Numbered from the stretch's first letter, positions 26,215-36,102 are shown. The stretch: 64,000 nt of DNA from Lachnospiraceae bacterium UBA1818 (GCA_904419285.1 CAJFQZ010000010.1:1-64000); one strand, 5' to 3'. The notes: generated from the sequence alone by a model not told the origin. Made by a program: numbers and translations.

Positions 26215-26874
26215 ATGGATAAAAAACATCATATTAAAGAACCGGGAAGTGCGATCACCCATTTTATCGGAATGCTGATGGCAATCTTTGCAGCTGTTCC
26301 GCTGCTGATCAAGGCAGCTCATGAACCCAGCCGGATCTATGTCATCTCGCTCGCGATCTATGCGGCAAGCCTGATCCTGCTGTATGCGGCAAGTACGACC
26401 TACCATACATTTGATATTTCTAAAAAAGTCAATACAATACTGAAGAAGATCGATCATATGATGATCTCCGTGCTGATCGCCGGAAGTTACACTCCGGTAT
26501 GCCTGATTGTCCTGAAGGGAAAGACGGGAATTATCCTGCTCGCCATTGTATGGGCGATCGCCATCGCAGGGATTCTGATCAAGGCGTTCTGGGTTTACTG
26601 TCCGAAGTGGGTCTCCTCCGTACTCTATATCGGAATGGGCTGGACCTGCGTACTGGCCTTCACCCAGATCCTGAACAATATGTCCCCCGCAGCATTCGGA
26701 TGGCTGCTGGCAGGCGGAATCATTTACACTGTGGGCGGCGTCATCTACGCGCTGAAGCTTCCGATCTTTAACAGCAGGCACAAAAACTTCGGGAGCCACG
26801 AGATCTTCCACCTTTTTGTCATGGGCGGAAGCGCCTGCCACTTTGTAGTAATGTATGCCTTCCTGCTTCCGTAG
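26215..26874 (+). CDS. TrhA / hemolysin III family membrane protein
   Basis: A 219-residue protein with seven predicted membrane helices in the PAQR-like fold. Family residues are visible: the opening GSAITHFIG, YAASTTYHTF, KKIDHMMI and the late FGSHEIFHLFVMGGSACHF, with metal-type His and Asp residues (YH, DHM, HEIFH). ATG at 26215 is chosen because GGGAGG lies just before it; the frame also runs 11 codons upstream. Members are linked to membrane energetics and lipid homeostasis. Haemolytic activity should not be assumed. Confidence 0.88.
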   Translation: MDKKHHIKEPGSAITHFIGMLMAIFAAVPLLIKAAHEPSRIYVISLAIYAASLILLYAASTTYHTFDISKKVNTILKKIDHMMISVLIAGSYTPVCLIVLKGKTGIILLAIVWAIAIAGILIKAFWVYCPKWVSSVLYIGMGWTCVLAFTQILNNMSPAAFGWLLAGGIIYTVGGVIYALKLPIFNSRHKNFGSHEIFHLFVMGGSACHFVVMYAFLLP

Positions 26875-26918
26875 GAAGGACATCACGATCTATCTGACCT
26901 GTACCTGCAGACAGATAT

Positions 26919-26973
26919 AAAACCAGGGGAGGTACAGTTTTCACTGCAGAAAACTGTACCTCCCCTGGTTTTT
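26919..26973. terminator. Long perfect bidirectional terminator
   Basis: Arms of ~24 bp containing CCAGGGGAGGTACAG pair perfectly around ACTGCA and are followed by T-runs on both strands. It separates the convergent TrhA-like and flavodoxin genes. Confidence 0.9.
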
Positions 26974-26991
26974 CCTTATCTTTTTCCCACT

Positions 26992-27489
26992 TTACAGCTT
27001 TTCAACCGCGCGGCGCAGCCGCTCCAGATCTTCCTGATCCGGATGTTCAAGCGCTCTGTCGAAGTTCTCGATCATAGCCTTCATCCGCTCATCCTCCGGA
27101 TTCTGCTGAAGCATGCCCTCATACCGGGTGCGGACGCTCTGCGGCATCCTCCCCTGACACATATACGTTCCGACGACTTCATTATCGGGAGCAAGGTGTC
27201 CTTTCACACGCTCCAGTATACGCGCGAAATACTCCTCCGCGCCTCCGAAACCTGCCGTTCCGAACAGGAATACCTTCCTGTTGTGCAGACCTTCCAGAAA
27301 CTGCGCCAGTTCCTCACTGCAGTCGCCTTTATCTGTCCAGAAGCCGGCAAACACAAGATCCACCTCCGGGATCTCCTCCCCTGCAGTCCCAAAATAGGCG
27401 CATGTCTCCTCTCCCCTTGTCCTTCTTATCTCTTCCGCGAGCATCTTCGTATTTCCTGTCGCACTCGCATAAACCACTGCATAAGTCAT
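26992..27489 (-). CDS. Flavodoxin-family protein
   Basis: A 165-residue protein with the FMN-phosphate loop YASATGNTK at residues 6-14, and the later FAGFWTDKG and FGTAGFGG segments of flavodoxin-like proteins. The C-terminal ~40 residues (EDERMKAMIENF...) are extra helix. It should bind FMN and carry electrons in the cytosol. No partner reductase is adjacent, so the redox partner is unknown. Confidence 0.85.
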   Translation of the reverse strand: MTYAVVYASATGNTKMLAEEIRRTRGEETCAYFGTAGEEIPEVDLVFAGFWTDKGDCSEELAQFLEGLHNRKVFLFGTAGFGGAEEYFARILERVKGHLAPDNEVVGTYMCQGRMPQSVRTRYEGMLQQNPEDERMKAMIENFDRALEHPDQEDLERLRRAVEKL

Positions 27490-27609
27490 TTTATCAGTCC
27501 TCTCTTTGTCCTTTTTACAGGGACTTCCGAATTATATTTTTTCAAAAAATCATCTCGTAAATGCAATAATCCTTTTCCGATCTTTCGGGTTCTTATCTAC
27601 CGTGCCGCA

Positions 27610-28677
27610 TCACAATGCGAACTTCCCGGCTCCCTCGACCACCTCCAGGATCCCCAGCTTTTTCCCGAGCATATCAAATTCCTCCGCATAGATACAGTGA
27701 GGGAAGAATTCTTTCAGGCTTTCATCCAGGATGATCTCACGGCACTCGGCGTAATCCATCCAGATTACTTCCGACACCTCCTCTTCCTGCAGTGTGAGGT
27801 CCTCGATTTCCACCGGTTCCTGATACAGATAGATCCGGCTCAGTTCGTCATCTTTAAAGGGCCGTCCGTAGAATGTCCCCTCAAATCCGCATCGGCGCAT
27901 TCCCACTTCCCGCAGCTGCCCGGGTTCTGCTTTGATGCCCAGTTCTTCCTCCAGTTCCCTCAGTGCGCTTTCCGGGTAATCACATCCTGCGTTCACATGC
28001 CCTGCGGAGGAGATGTCGTAGCACCCCGGATTGGATTCCTTCGTCTTGCTCCGCCTCTGCAGGAGGACGTCGTATCCGCTGAGATCATTGGGTCTCACTA
28101 TCCAGATATGCACCGTTGCGTGAAGGGCGCCCTCTCTGTGCGCCACGCCTCTCTCCTTTACAACGCCGGTCTTTGTCCCGTCCGGATTCCGCTCGTCAAA
28201 CAGCTCCATGGGCACACCGTCAAGGGACGCATACTGCAGGACATCCTCAGTATCGTACACAAGCTTCAGAGAAAAGAAGTCCCTCTCCTCATCCAGCAGC
28301 CGGAAGAAGATCTTGTCCCCCTCCCAGATTTCCATCCCCCATACTGCATCCTTTTCCACCCATTCGAGCTGTCCCTCATCGCATTCAATGGGGTCTCCCT
28401 CGAATCCGTCCGCGGTGTACAGAGACATGTATTCCACCACATCCTCTCCGTATACAAAGGTGACCAGGCCCCGGTACTTCCAGGAAGTAAGCGTATAACC
28501 GGTCTCTTCCTTCACCTCCCGGAGCAGACATTCCTCGGGACTCTCTCCGTACTCAAAATGACCTCCCACACCGATCCACTTATCGTGGTTCACATCATTT
28601 TCCTTTACCGTTCTGTGAAGCATGAGATATTGTCCGTCTTTTTCAATATAGCACAGCGTGCTCAGTTTTGCCGTCAT
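27610..28677 (-). CDS. Tandem Nudix hydrolase fusion
   Basis: A 355-residue protein with two Nudix domains. The first (about 1-155) carries a complete Nudix box, GHFEYGESPEECLLREVKEE, and resembles MutT-type 8-oxo-dGTP pyrophosphatases. The second (about 165-330) resembles isopentenyl-diphosphate-isomerase-like/YfcD Nudix proteins. Its box keeps RELEEELG, but the first Glu position is Cys (GHVNAGCDYPESALREL). GGAGG precedes the ATG. Substrates cannot be set by sequence. Sanitation of oxidised nucleotides by the first domain is a family-based inference. Confidence 0.85.
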   Translation of the reverse strand: MTAKLSTLCYIEKDGQYLMLHRTVKENDVNHDKWIGVGGHFEYGESPEECLLREVKEETGYTLTSWKYRGLVTFVYGEDVVEYMSLYTADGFEGDPIECDEGQLEWVEKDAVWGMEIWEGDKIFFRLLDEERDFFSLKLVYDTEDVLQYASLDGVPMELFDERNPDGTKTGVVKERGVAHREGALHATVHIWIVRPNDLSGYDVLLQRRSKTKESNPGCYDISSAGHVNAGCDYPESALRELEEELGIKAEPGQLREVGMRRCGFEGTFYGRPFKDDELSRIYLYQEPVEIEDLTLQEEEVSEVIWMDYAECREIILDESLKEFFPHCIYAEEFDMLGKKLGILEVVEGAGKFAL

Positions 28678-28698
28678 ATTTTCCTCCCGCCTTTCTGA

Positions 28699-30453
28699 TC
28701 AGCCGCTGAACTGGCTCTCATACAGATATCTGTAGAATCCGTTCTGAGCCAGCAGCTCCTCGTGTCTGCCCTGTTCAATGATTTTTCCGTCCTTCATCAC
28801 GAGAATGAGGTCCGCCTCCCGTATTGTAGAGAGTCTGTGGGCAACGATAAATGTCGTCCTTCCTTCCATCAGCTTTGCGAAAGCCTGCTGGATCCGGATC
28901 TCCGTCCTTGTATCAATAGACGAGGTGGCCTCGTCCAGGATCAGCATCGGAGGTCTGCAGAGCATGACTCTCGCAATGCACAGAAGCTGTTTCTGTCCCT
29001 GGGAAAGCCCGCCACCGTCCTCTGTGATCCATGTGTCATACCCCTGCGGCAGGCGCCGGATAAAACTGTGTATATGTGATGCTTTCGCCGCTGCCGTCAC
29101 TTCCTCGTCTGTGGCATCCGGACGTCCCATCGTGATATTATCCCGGATCGTCCCGGTCTTCAGCCAGGTATCCTGGAGCACCATTCCAAAGCCTGCCCGC
29201 AGGCTCCGTCTCGTCATCTCCCGTATATCAGTGTCCTCCACGCAGATCCTTCCTGCATCCACGTCATAGAAGCGCATCAGCAGGTTGATCAGCGTCGTCT
29301 TGCCGCACCCGGTAGGACCGACGATGGCGATCCGCTGCCCGGGTCTTACCTCCAGATTAAAATGTTCGATCAGCTTCTGCTCCGGAACATAAGAGAATGA
29401 AACATCCTCCACCCGCACATTTCCCCGGATGTCTTTAAGATCCACCGCGTCCTCCGGCTCCGGCGTCTGCGGTTCCTCCTCGATCAGGTCAAAGATCCTG
29501 CGGGCGCATGCCACCGCGTTCTGAAATTCAGTAACAACGCCGGAGATCTCATTGAACGGTTTCGTATACTGGTTTGCATAACTCAGGAAACTGGAAAGCT
29601 GTCCCACGGACAATGATCCGTTCACAACCGCGAATGCTCCTGTGATGCCGACTCCCGTGTAGACCAGGCTGTTCACGAACCGGGTCGCCGGATTGGTAAT
29701 GGATGAGAAGAAGGTCGCCCGCAGGGAGGCATCCCGCAGCCGCTCATTGATCTCATCGAACCTTTCTGTCACGTCCTTCCCTCTGCCGAACGCCTGGACT
29801 ACCTTCTGATTTCCGATCATCTCATCGATCAGCCCGGTCTGCTCTCCCCTTGTCTCAGACTGCAGCCGGAACATGGCGAAGGTCCTGCTGGCTATAAAAT
29901 TCGCCACAACAAAGGATACCGGAGTGATCAGCACAACGACCAGAGTGATCGTCACGTTTACGGACAGCATGAATCCAAAGGTTCCCACGATCGTCGCCAC
30001 GCCTGTGAACAGCTGGGTAAATCCCATCAGCAGTCCGTCCGCGAACTGGTCTACGTCCGCGATCACACGGCTGACCACATCGCCGTAAGGGTGGCTGTCA
30101 ATATATTTCAGCGGAAGGATCTCGATCTTACGAAACGCCTCATTCCTGATGTCCTGTACGACCTGGTAGGTCATCTTATTATTGCATACGTTCATCAGCC
30201 ACTGAGCCAGCGCCGTGATCAGGGTGCACACCCCGATCTGTATCATCACCCGGAACACGCCCGGGAAGTCTACATTTCCTTTGGAAATGATATAGTCAAC
30301 CGCATTTCCGGTCAGCTTCGGGATATAAAGGGTAAGCGCCACCGAAACACTGGCTAACAGCACGGAGAATACAAGGAAGATCCTGTATCTTCCGAGCCGG
30401 CGCACAACCTCCCGCAAAGTCTCCGACTGCCCTTTTTTCTTCTGTTTATTCAT
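28699..30453 (-). CDS. Heterodimeric ABC exporter subunit B (catalytic Walker B, degenerate signature)
   Basis: A 584-residue half-transporter with six membrane helices (~30-320) and a C-terminal ATPase. Walker A is GPTGCGKTT, the signature LSQGQKQLL, Walker B MLILDEATSS with catalytic Glu, and the switch His is in VAHRLST. The start at 30453 is used because its ATG overlaps the 3' end of the upstream subunit by 8 bp; the longer frame reads through that gene. LSQGQ deviates from LSGGQ. This complements the degenerate Walker B of the partner and is typical of one asymmetric ATP site. The substrate may be drugs, lipids or peptides. Confidence 0.9.
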   Translation of the reverse strand: MNKQKKKGQSETLREVVRRLGRYRIFLVFSVLLASVSVALTLYIPKLTGNAVDYIISKGNVDFPGVFRVMIQIGVCTLITALAQWLMNVCNNKMTYQVVQDIRNEAFRKIEILPLKYIDSHPYGDVVSRVIADVDQFADGLLMGFTQLFTGVATIVGTFGFMLSVNVTITLVVVLITPVSFVVANFIASRTFAMFRLQSETRGEQTGLIDEMIGNQKVVQAFGRGKDVTERFDEINERLRDASLRATFFSSITNPATRFVNSLVYTGVGITGAFAVVNGSLSVGQLSSFLSYANQYTKPFNEISGVVTEFQNAVACARRIFDLIEEEPQTPEPEDAVDLKDIRGNVRVEDVSFSYVPEQKLIEHFNLEVRPGQRIAIVGPTGCGKTTLINLLMRFYDVDAGRICVEDTDIREMTRRSLRAGFGMVLQDTWLKTGTIRDNITMGRPDATDEEVTAAAKASHIHSFIRRLPQGYDTWITEDGGGLSQGQKQLLCIARVMLCRPPMLILDEATSSIDTRTEIRIQQAFAKLMEGRTTFIVAHRLSTIREADLILVMKDGKIIEQGRHEELLAQNGFYRYLYESQFSG

Positions 30454-32179
30454 TCGATGCCGCCTCCTTCGGAAACTGTGAGTAATAGATCTCCTGGTAT
30501 ACCGGACAGTTCTCCAGCAGTTCACTGTGGGTTCCGATCCCTGCAGTCCTGCCGTCCTCCAGTACAATGATCTGATCCGCATACTGGATCGATGACGCCC
30601 GCTGGGACACGATAAACACAGTGGGGCTGTCCTTCATCCCCCGGATCGCGCTGCGCAGTCTGGCATCAGTAGCAAAATCCAGAGCTGAGGCGCTGTCGTC
30701 CAGGATCAGGATCTTCGGCCGCCGGACCAGCGCTCTCGCAATAGTGAGCCTCTGTTTCTGGCCTCCGGACAGATTCCGTCCGCCCTGCTCGATCTGGAAA
30801 TTGACACCGCCTTCTTTTCCCTGAACGAACTCCTTTGCCTGGGAAATCTCCAGTGCCTCTTCGATCTCCTCCTCTGTGGCGTCCTCCTTTCCCCAGCGCA
30901 GATTGTCGGCGATCGTCCCCTTGAAGAGGACTGCCTTCTGGAGGACCACTCCAATATGGTCCCGAAGCTCATCCACATCATAATCCCGGATATTCCTGCC
31001 GCAGATCTTCACAGCTCCGCCTGTAGCATCATAGAATCTGGGGATCAGATTGACAAGAGAAGATTTCCCCGAGCCTGTGCCGCCGATGATCCCGATAGTC
31101 TGGCCCTGCTCCGCGCGGAATGTAATATCCGTCAGGGAATCGCCCGCCGCGCCCTTATAGCGGAGAGAAACATGCTCAAACTCCACTGTCGGCGCCTGGG
31201 GCTCCTCCCGCCATCCGAGCGTTCCATTCTCCATGTCCGGCTCTTCCTTCAGCACCGCCCCGATCCTGTTCCCGCAGGCGATCGCCTTGGTCACTGTGAT
31301 GATAAGATTCGCCAGTTTCACCAGCTCTACCAAGATCTGGGACATATAGTTGAGCAGAGCTACCACCGCTCCCTGGGTAAGCTCTCCCGCATCCACCCGC
31401 AGGGCTCCCGCATAGATCAGGACGATGATCGCGCCATTTACTACAACATAGGTAAGGGGATTCATCAGGCCGGAAATCCTGCCGACAAACTTCTGCGCGT
31501 CAGTGAGGATCTGGTTGCCTTCCTCAAATCTTCTCTGCTCGTCTTTCTCTTTATTAAAAGCACGGATCACTCTCACGCCTGTCAGATTCTCCCGGGTCAT
31601 CAGGAGAACATTGTCAAGATCTGACTGCACCTTCCGGTAGAGCGGCATAGTGATCAGCATGATCCCGAACACGATCACAGAGAGGACCGGTATCGTCACC
31701 ACGAAGATCAGCGCGGCCTTCACATCCACGGTGAATGCCATGATCATGGCTCCGAACACGATAAAGGGCGACCGGAGGAACAGGCGGAGCACAAGGTTCA
31801 CCCCGGACTGCACCTGATTGATATCGCTGGTCATCCGGGTGATCAGTGTGGAGGCCCCGATCGTATCCATCTCTGTAAATGTAAAGCTCTGGATGTGTTC
31901 AAACAGAGCATGTCTGACGCCTGTTCCAAAACCAGCGGCAGCCTTGGCCGCAAAATACTGGGCCGTGATCGAGCACACAAGACCGATCAGCCCCAGGGCG
32001 ACCAGCACAAGGCACATGCGTATGATATAGGGCCTGTCCTCCCGGGCGATGCCCACATCGATGACAGCCGCCATCACAAGGGGGACGAGCAGTTCAAAGG
32101 ACGCCTCCAGCATCTTGAACAGCGGCGCAAGGACAGATTCTTTTTTGTAGTCTTTTAAGTATATCAGCAGTGATCTCAT
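30446..32179 (-). CDS. Heterodimeric ABC exporter subunit A (non-catalytic Walker B)
   Basis: A 577-residue half-transporter with six membrane helices followed by an ATPase domain. Walker A is GGTGSGKSS and the signature is the full LSGGQKQRL. Walker B reads ILILDDSASALD, with Asp replacing the catalytic Glu, and the switch region reads VSQRASS rather than an H-loop His. These traits mark the subunit providing the degenerate nucleotide site in TM287/288- or LmrCD-like heterodimers. ATG at 32179 has GGAGAAGG upstream. Confidence 0.9.
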   Translation of the reverse strand: MRSLLIYLKDYKKESVLAPLFKMLEASFELLVPLVMAAVIDVGIAREDRPYIIRMCLVLVALGLIGLVCSITAQYFAAKAAAGFGTGVRHALFEHIQSFTFTEMDTIGASTLITRMTSDINQVQSGVNLVLRLFLRSPFIVFGAMIMAFTVDVKAALIFVVTIPVLSVIVFGIMLITMPLYRKVQSDLDNVLLMTRENLTGVRVIRAFNKEKDEQRRFEEGNQILTDAQKFVGRISGLMNPLTYVVVNGAIIVLIYAGALRVDAGELTQGAVVALLNYMSQILVELVKLANLIITVTKAIACGNRIGAVLKEEPDMENGTLGWREEPQAPTVEFEHVSLRYKGAAGDSLTDITFRAEQGQTIGIIGGTGSGKSSLVNLIPRFYDATGGAVKICGRNIRDYDVDELRDHIGVVLQKAVLFKGTIADNLRWGKEDATEEEIEEALEISQAKEFVQGKEGGVNFQIEQGGRNLSGGQKQRLTIARALVRRPKILILDDSASALDFATDARLRSAIRGMKDSPTVFIVSQRASSIQYADQIIVLEDGRTAGIGTHSELLENCPVYQEIYYSQFPKEAASNE

Positions 32180-32254
32180 ATCCTTCTCCTATCTTTCGTT
32201 TTATAAAAATACAGAAATATTTTAGCATGGATGGTGTGGAGATGGAACATTTTT

Positions 32255-33997
32255 TTAACCCGGAATGCTGTCCTCCACGCACAGGATCCCGTATCCCAGC
32301 TGTGGATTGGGCCACATATCATATCCCGGAAGCTGCCGCGCTCCCTTTCGCAGATATGCCTTTACCTTCTCACCATACAGATAAGGATCGCTCCCCCGCA
32401 CGATCCCCCACTCCATCAGAAGCGCCGCGCTGCCCGTCACAAAAGGCGCGGCAAAGGAAGTCCCTGTAAACTCCCCATATCCGCCTCCCGGGATTGGAGC
32501 GGTCACACGCACGCCCGGTGCAGCCAGATCGGGTTTTGGCACACCGCTGCCCTCATAGACAGAAACCGCACCTCTCCCGGAAAAATCTGCATAGGTAAAA
32601 GTCAGGGCGTCATACGCCGCGGAAGTAATGACACGGGACGCCGTGGAAGGGATCGTCAGTGTAAGCGAGCTCCCGGGCGCAAGGAAAGCCGTTCCCTCAT
32701 TCAGGGCGCTCTGAGCCGGCAGCCACATCTGCCAGGAACCGTCCACGATCCGCCGCGGGAGAAGCGCGATCCTCCAGACTCCGCTGTCCACATAGGACCG
32801 GCGGGGAAGAAAGGAAATGTAGATTTCCTGTTTCACACTGTACGGTTTCGGTTCTCCGTAATAGACCAGCAGCTCGGTCTCTCCCAGATAGAAGCGCTGA
32901 GCCCCGGGCGTGTCGCGGAACGGGCCTGTGGAGACACCCGAAGGGTTCAGGACCGCGATATCGATCTCATCTGTGTAGGATTTCCAGAGCTGAACGCTCA
33001 GGGCAGGCTCCCTGGACTGGACCGCAAGCTGGACTTCCTCCGCCCGGTCATCCTCCAGCCTTCCCGACGCGTGTCCTGCCGTATTTCCCTCATTGCCGCT
33101 GCCCACACAGATCACATTTTTCCATGTATCTGCCGCCGCATTCAAAAAGCGCTCCACCAGGGAGGTTCCGTCATGGGATCCATATGTATTTCCAAAACTT
33201 ATGTTCACTGCCACAGGCATCCTGCGGGCAGCCGCCTGCCGGAGTACATAATCCACTCCCTCCATCAGCTCTGTCGTCCTGGGGAACCCTTCCTCCCGGG
33301 GCAGTCCCATCTTCACGACGACCAGGCTGCTCTCCGGCGCAGCTCCCCGGAACCGCCGGCCCTCGCTGCCTCTGCCGTTTCCCGCCGCGATCCCTGCCAC
33401 TGCCGTCCCGTGTCCGCTTATGTCCCTGCTGGGGATCCGCATCAGACGTTTTTCCCGGTCAGCTTCAGAGAGCGCTTCATCGATCTGTTCTCTTGTATAT
33501 TCTGTGCCCCTTGTATATCCCTCCGGTGGATTTCCCGGAATGGTCTGATCCCACAGGGCAGCGATCCGGGTAGTCCCGTCTTCATTTCTGAAATCCGGAT
33601 TCTCGTAGTCGATTCCGCTGTCCACGACTCCCACCAGGACTCCCCTGCCGCTCAGCGCAGGCGGCGGGCTCTGCACTTCATCGATACAGGAAACCCGCCT
33701 GCCGTTCTCCACCTGAAAATAAAAGTTCTTCGGCTTCTCGATGAATTCCACCCCGTCCAGAGCAGCCAGTTCTTCGATCCGGCTCTCCTTTATGACAATA
33801 ACTGCATAACCTCCCAGGAGCTTTGTGACGGAGACTGCGGTTTGTCTGATCAGTTCCGCTTCTCCGGAGTATTTGACGATCAGCTCCCACTCCCGTTCCA
33901 CGGGATCATACCCTGCTCCGAGTTCACCGGATTCCATCCGCTCCTCCTCCGTCGCCTCCAGCGCCAGATTCAGAAGATTTTCAATCTTCTCACTCAT
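32255..33997 (-). CDS. Subtilisin-family serine protease (Csp-like)
   Basis: A 580-residue S8 protease without a signal peptide. A ~90-residue N-terminal propeptide-like segment precedes the catalytic domain. The triad is intact: Asp in VGVVDSGID, His in SGHGTAVAG, and Ser in GTSFAAPFV. An insertion of ~200 residues (roughly 330-480) lies between the oxyanion Asn region (GSGNEGNT) and the Ser motif. This is the layout of Clostridial Csp proteases that process cortex hydrolases during spore germination. A germination role is inference, since no other germination gene is nearby. GAGAAGG precedes the ATG. Confidence 0.85.
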   Translation of the reverse strand: MSEKIENLLNLALEATEEERMESGELGAGYDPVEREWELIVKYSGEAELIRQTAVSVTKLLGGYAVIVIKESRIEELAALDGVEFIEKPKNFYFQVENGRRVSCIDEVQSPPPALSGRGVLVGVVDSGIDYENPDFRNEDGTTRIAALWDQTIPGNPPEGYTRGTEYTREQIDEALSEADREKRLMRIPSRDISGHGTAVAGIAAGNGRGSEGRRFRGAAPESSLVVVKMGLPREEGFPRTTELMEGVDYVLRQAAARRMPVAVNISFGNTYGSHDGTSLVERFLNAAADTWKNVICVGSGNEGNTAGHASGRLEDDRAEEVQLAVQSREPALSVQLWKSYTDEIDIAVLNPSGVSTGPFRDTPGAQRFYLGETELLVYYGEPKPYSVKQEIYISFLPRRSYVDSGVWRIALLPRRIVDGSWQMWLPAQSALNEGTAFLAPGSSLTLTIPSTASRVITSAAYDALTFTYADFSGRGAVSVYEGSGVPKPDLAAPGVRVTAPIPGGGYGEFTGTSFAAPFVTGSAALLMEWGIVRGSDPYLYGEKVKAYLRKGARQLPGYDMWPNPQLGYGILCVEDSIPG

Positions 33998-34369
33998 CCA
34001 CCTTCTCCCTTCCTTTTAGCCTGTTCCATTATCCATTAAACATCTTTCTTTAAAGCGCTGCGGTTCGCCGCGTCAAAGTGCCGCAGTGACATCCCGGCAG
34101 GCATCTTCTGACTTCATTACATTTTTCCGGCATCCCGCTGTCTGGAGATGCGGATTTCTGATCTTATTTTATAAATTTATGCACCGGAAGCCCTGTTCAT
34201 TCAAAAGAAGCGCCGCGGGGAGATGGTTTCACCGGCTTTCCGAAATGACGGGAGTGGAGGAAACGTGCTCGACGCAGCTCTGCTGAAATGTGAAAAAACT
34301 GTGAAAGGGGACGTAGTCAAATTCAATTTCACTACGTCCCCAATTGAAGTTTGCTGTGTCCCCGATTGA
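33998..34369. other. Gap with REP-like GGGGAC palindrome
   Basis: No gene was found in this 372-bp stretch. At 34307-34341 an 11-bp perfect inverted repeat (GGGGACGTAGT with ACTACGTCCCC) encloses a 13-bp loop. A related TGTGTCCCC follows at 34355-34363. Such GGGGAC-headed stems recur elsewhere in this window and resemble REP elements mobilised by Y1 transposases. No transposase is present. Confidence 0.5.
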
Positions 34370-34969
34370 TCATTCTCCCCGGTAGCATGCGAACTCATAC
34401 GGTAAGAAATACCCCTGTTCATGCCTGCACGCCGGGCAGTACTTCGGTGCCTGATTGCCCTCATGGATATATCCGCAGTTCGTGCAGATCCACTTGTTCA
34501 CGCTTCCGCCGCCGTAGTAAGTGCCTTCCTCGAGAAGCTCTGCGAGTTTTGCGAAGCGCTCTTCATGTACATGCTCCACCTCTGCGATCAGATAGAAGGC
34601 GGATGCAGCCTCATGGAATCCTTCCTCTGTGGCGGTATCGCCGAACGCCTGATAAACGTCCTCATACTCTTCTCGTTCATTGTGTTCTGCCGCGCGCAGA
34701 AGACCGGCGAGACTGATCTGCTGATCCACGGGGTAGCTTCCGTCGATATGGATCGTCTCCCCTGAAAATTCTCTGAGAAGGTCATAGTACCTTTCCGCAT
34801 GTGCCCGCTCCTGCTCTGCCGTGTAGCGGAAAATATCTGCGATGGTGTACATGCCCTCCCGCTCCGCCCGCTCTGCCGCGATAGTATACCGATTGCGCGC
34901 CTGGCTCTCTCCTGCAAATGCCCGCATCAGGTTTTCTTTTGTCTTACTCTCTGAAAAATTAACAGCCAT
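34370..34969 (-). CDS. Rubrerythrin
   Basis: A 199-residue non-haem iron protein for peroxide reduction in anaerobes. The N-terminal ferritin-like four-helix domain has diiron ligands in GESQARNRY, EQERAHAE, EHNEREEYE and EVEHVHEERF. The C-terminal rubredoxin domain has the two iron knuckles CTNCGY and CPACR. AAAGGAG precedes the ATG. It is monocistronic. Length matches the family. Confidence 0.96.
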   Translation of the reverse strand: MAVNFSESKTKENLMRAFAGESQARNRYTIAAERAEREGMYTIADIFRYTAEQERAHAERYYDLLREFSGETIHIDGSYPVDQQISLAGLLRAAEHNEREEYEDVYQAFGDTATEEGFHEAASAFYLIAEVEHVHEERFAKLAELLEEGTYYGGGSVNKWICTNCGYIHEGNQAPKYCPACRHEQGYFLPYEFACYRGE

Positions 34970-35085
34970 GATACATACTCCTTTTACAGATGTTCTTTCT
35001 ACATAAGGTAATATGCACCATGGCTGTGAAAATATACACTCTTTCCAGGTTTTTACGGAGCTCCTGCCTGAACCGGATGAAACCC

Positions 35086-36102
35086 TTAATTAAATCCGAT
35101 CAGCCGCCTCGCAACGCTGTAGGCCAGGGAAGATACTTTCCTTCCCGGGCGTCCCGGCAGGTTCATCGTCTGCCCCAGAATACCGTAGCGGATCTTCACA
35201 AATGTCTTATAATCCTTCTTCTTCAGATAGTCCCACAATTCCTTTTTCTTCTCAAGATTCTCTTTTTTCTTCGACCGGATACAGAGGATCGAAGAGACGG
35301 TCATCATGATCGCAAGATAATTGAGCATGTATTTGCGCAGCTTCTTGCTCGTGATCATGCGCAGCTCGTACATGGAGATCATAGTCTTTGTAACAAAAAG
35401 CTGCTGGTCGATCCTGCTGATCATCACCTTCTCATTGACAGACTGATCCTCCCTTCCGATAAAATATCTGTAAAAATCCACATTCAGATAATACAGAGTC
35501 CTCACATGCGGGAGCGGATAATATACATAGATATTGTCCACATAGAACGTATGCTTCGGAAGCTTCAGCTGGCAGAGTCTGAGCATCTCCGTCCGATAGA
35601 TCACGGAATGCATCAGGATATACTGATCCAGGCGGAACCGTCCGATATCATCCCAGCGGAAGATCTGATTCTCCGGAAGGACATTGTCATAACGGATCAC
35701 CTTCTTGTGCGCCATGCCCACCTTCTCATAAACATAGTTGGAGATGATCATATCGACCTGTGAATCCGCATCCACAAATCCTTTGACTGCGTCAAGTATC
35801 TTCAGAAGCGACTCCTTATCCACCCAGTCATCGCTGTCCACAACCTTAAAATATTTACCTGCAGCATGCTCCAGGCCGCAGTTGACTGCGTCACCGTGCC
35901 CGCCGTTTTCCTTTTTTACCGCCTTTACGATGGTCGGGTACTTTTCCTGATATTTCTCGGCGATCTCCTGCGTTCCGTCCTTTGAGCCGTCGTTCACAAT
36001 GATGATCTCAACGTCCTCGCCTCCGACAAGGATCGAATTGACCGCCTTCTCCATATAGGCCTCAGAGTTATAGCATGGTATGGCGAATGAAATATATTTC
36101 AT
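35086..36102 (-). CDS. Family 2 glycosyltransferase
   Basis: A 338-residue GT-A enzyme. The nucleotide-binding start is ISFAIPCYNSEAYMEKAVNS, with IIIVNDGSKDGT, ENGGHGDAVNCGLEHA and the metal-binding FKVVDSDDWVD. The C-terminal ~120 residues are basic helix without clear membrane spans. It transfers a sugar from a nucleotide donor, probably onto a cell-envelope glycan or lipid; acceptor unknown. AGGGAGG precedes the ATG. Transcribed divergently from PPi-PFK. Confidence 0.9.
   Translation of the reverse strand: MKYISFAIPCYNSEAYMEKAVNSILVGGEDVEIIIVNDGSKDGTQEIAEKYQEKYPTIVKAVKKENGGHGDAVNCGLEHAAGKYFKVVDSDDWVDKESLLKILDAVKGFVDADSQVDMIISNYVYEKVGMAHKKVIRYDNVLPENQIFRWDDIGRFRLDQYILMHSVIYRTEMLRLCQLKLPKHTFYVDNIYVYYPLPHVRTLYYLNVDFYRYFIGREDQSVNEKVMISRIDQQLFVTKTMISMYELRMITSKKLRKYMLNYLAIMMTVSSILCIRSKKKENLEKKKELWDYLKKKDYKTFVKIRYGILGQTMNLPGRPGRKVSSLAYSVARRLIGFN

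Noticed and set aside
32231..34039. 602-residue + strand frame opposite the subtilase
   Set aside because: Shadow of a protease with an intact triad.
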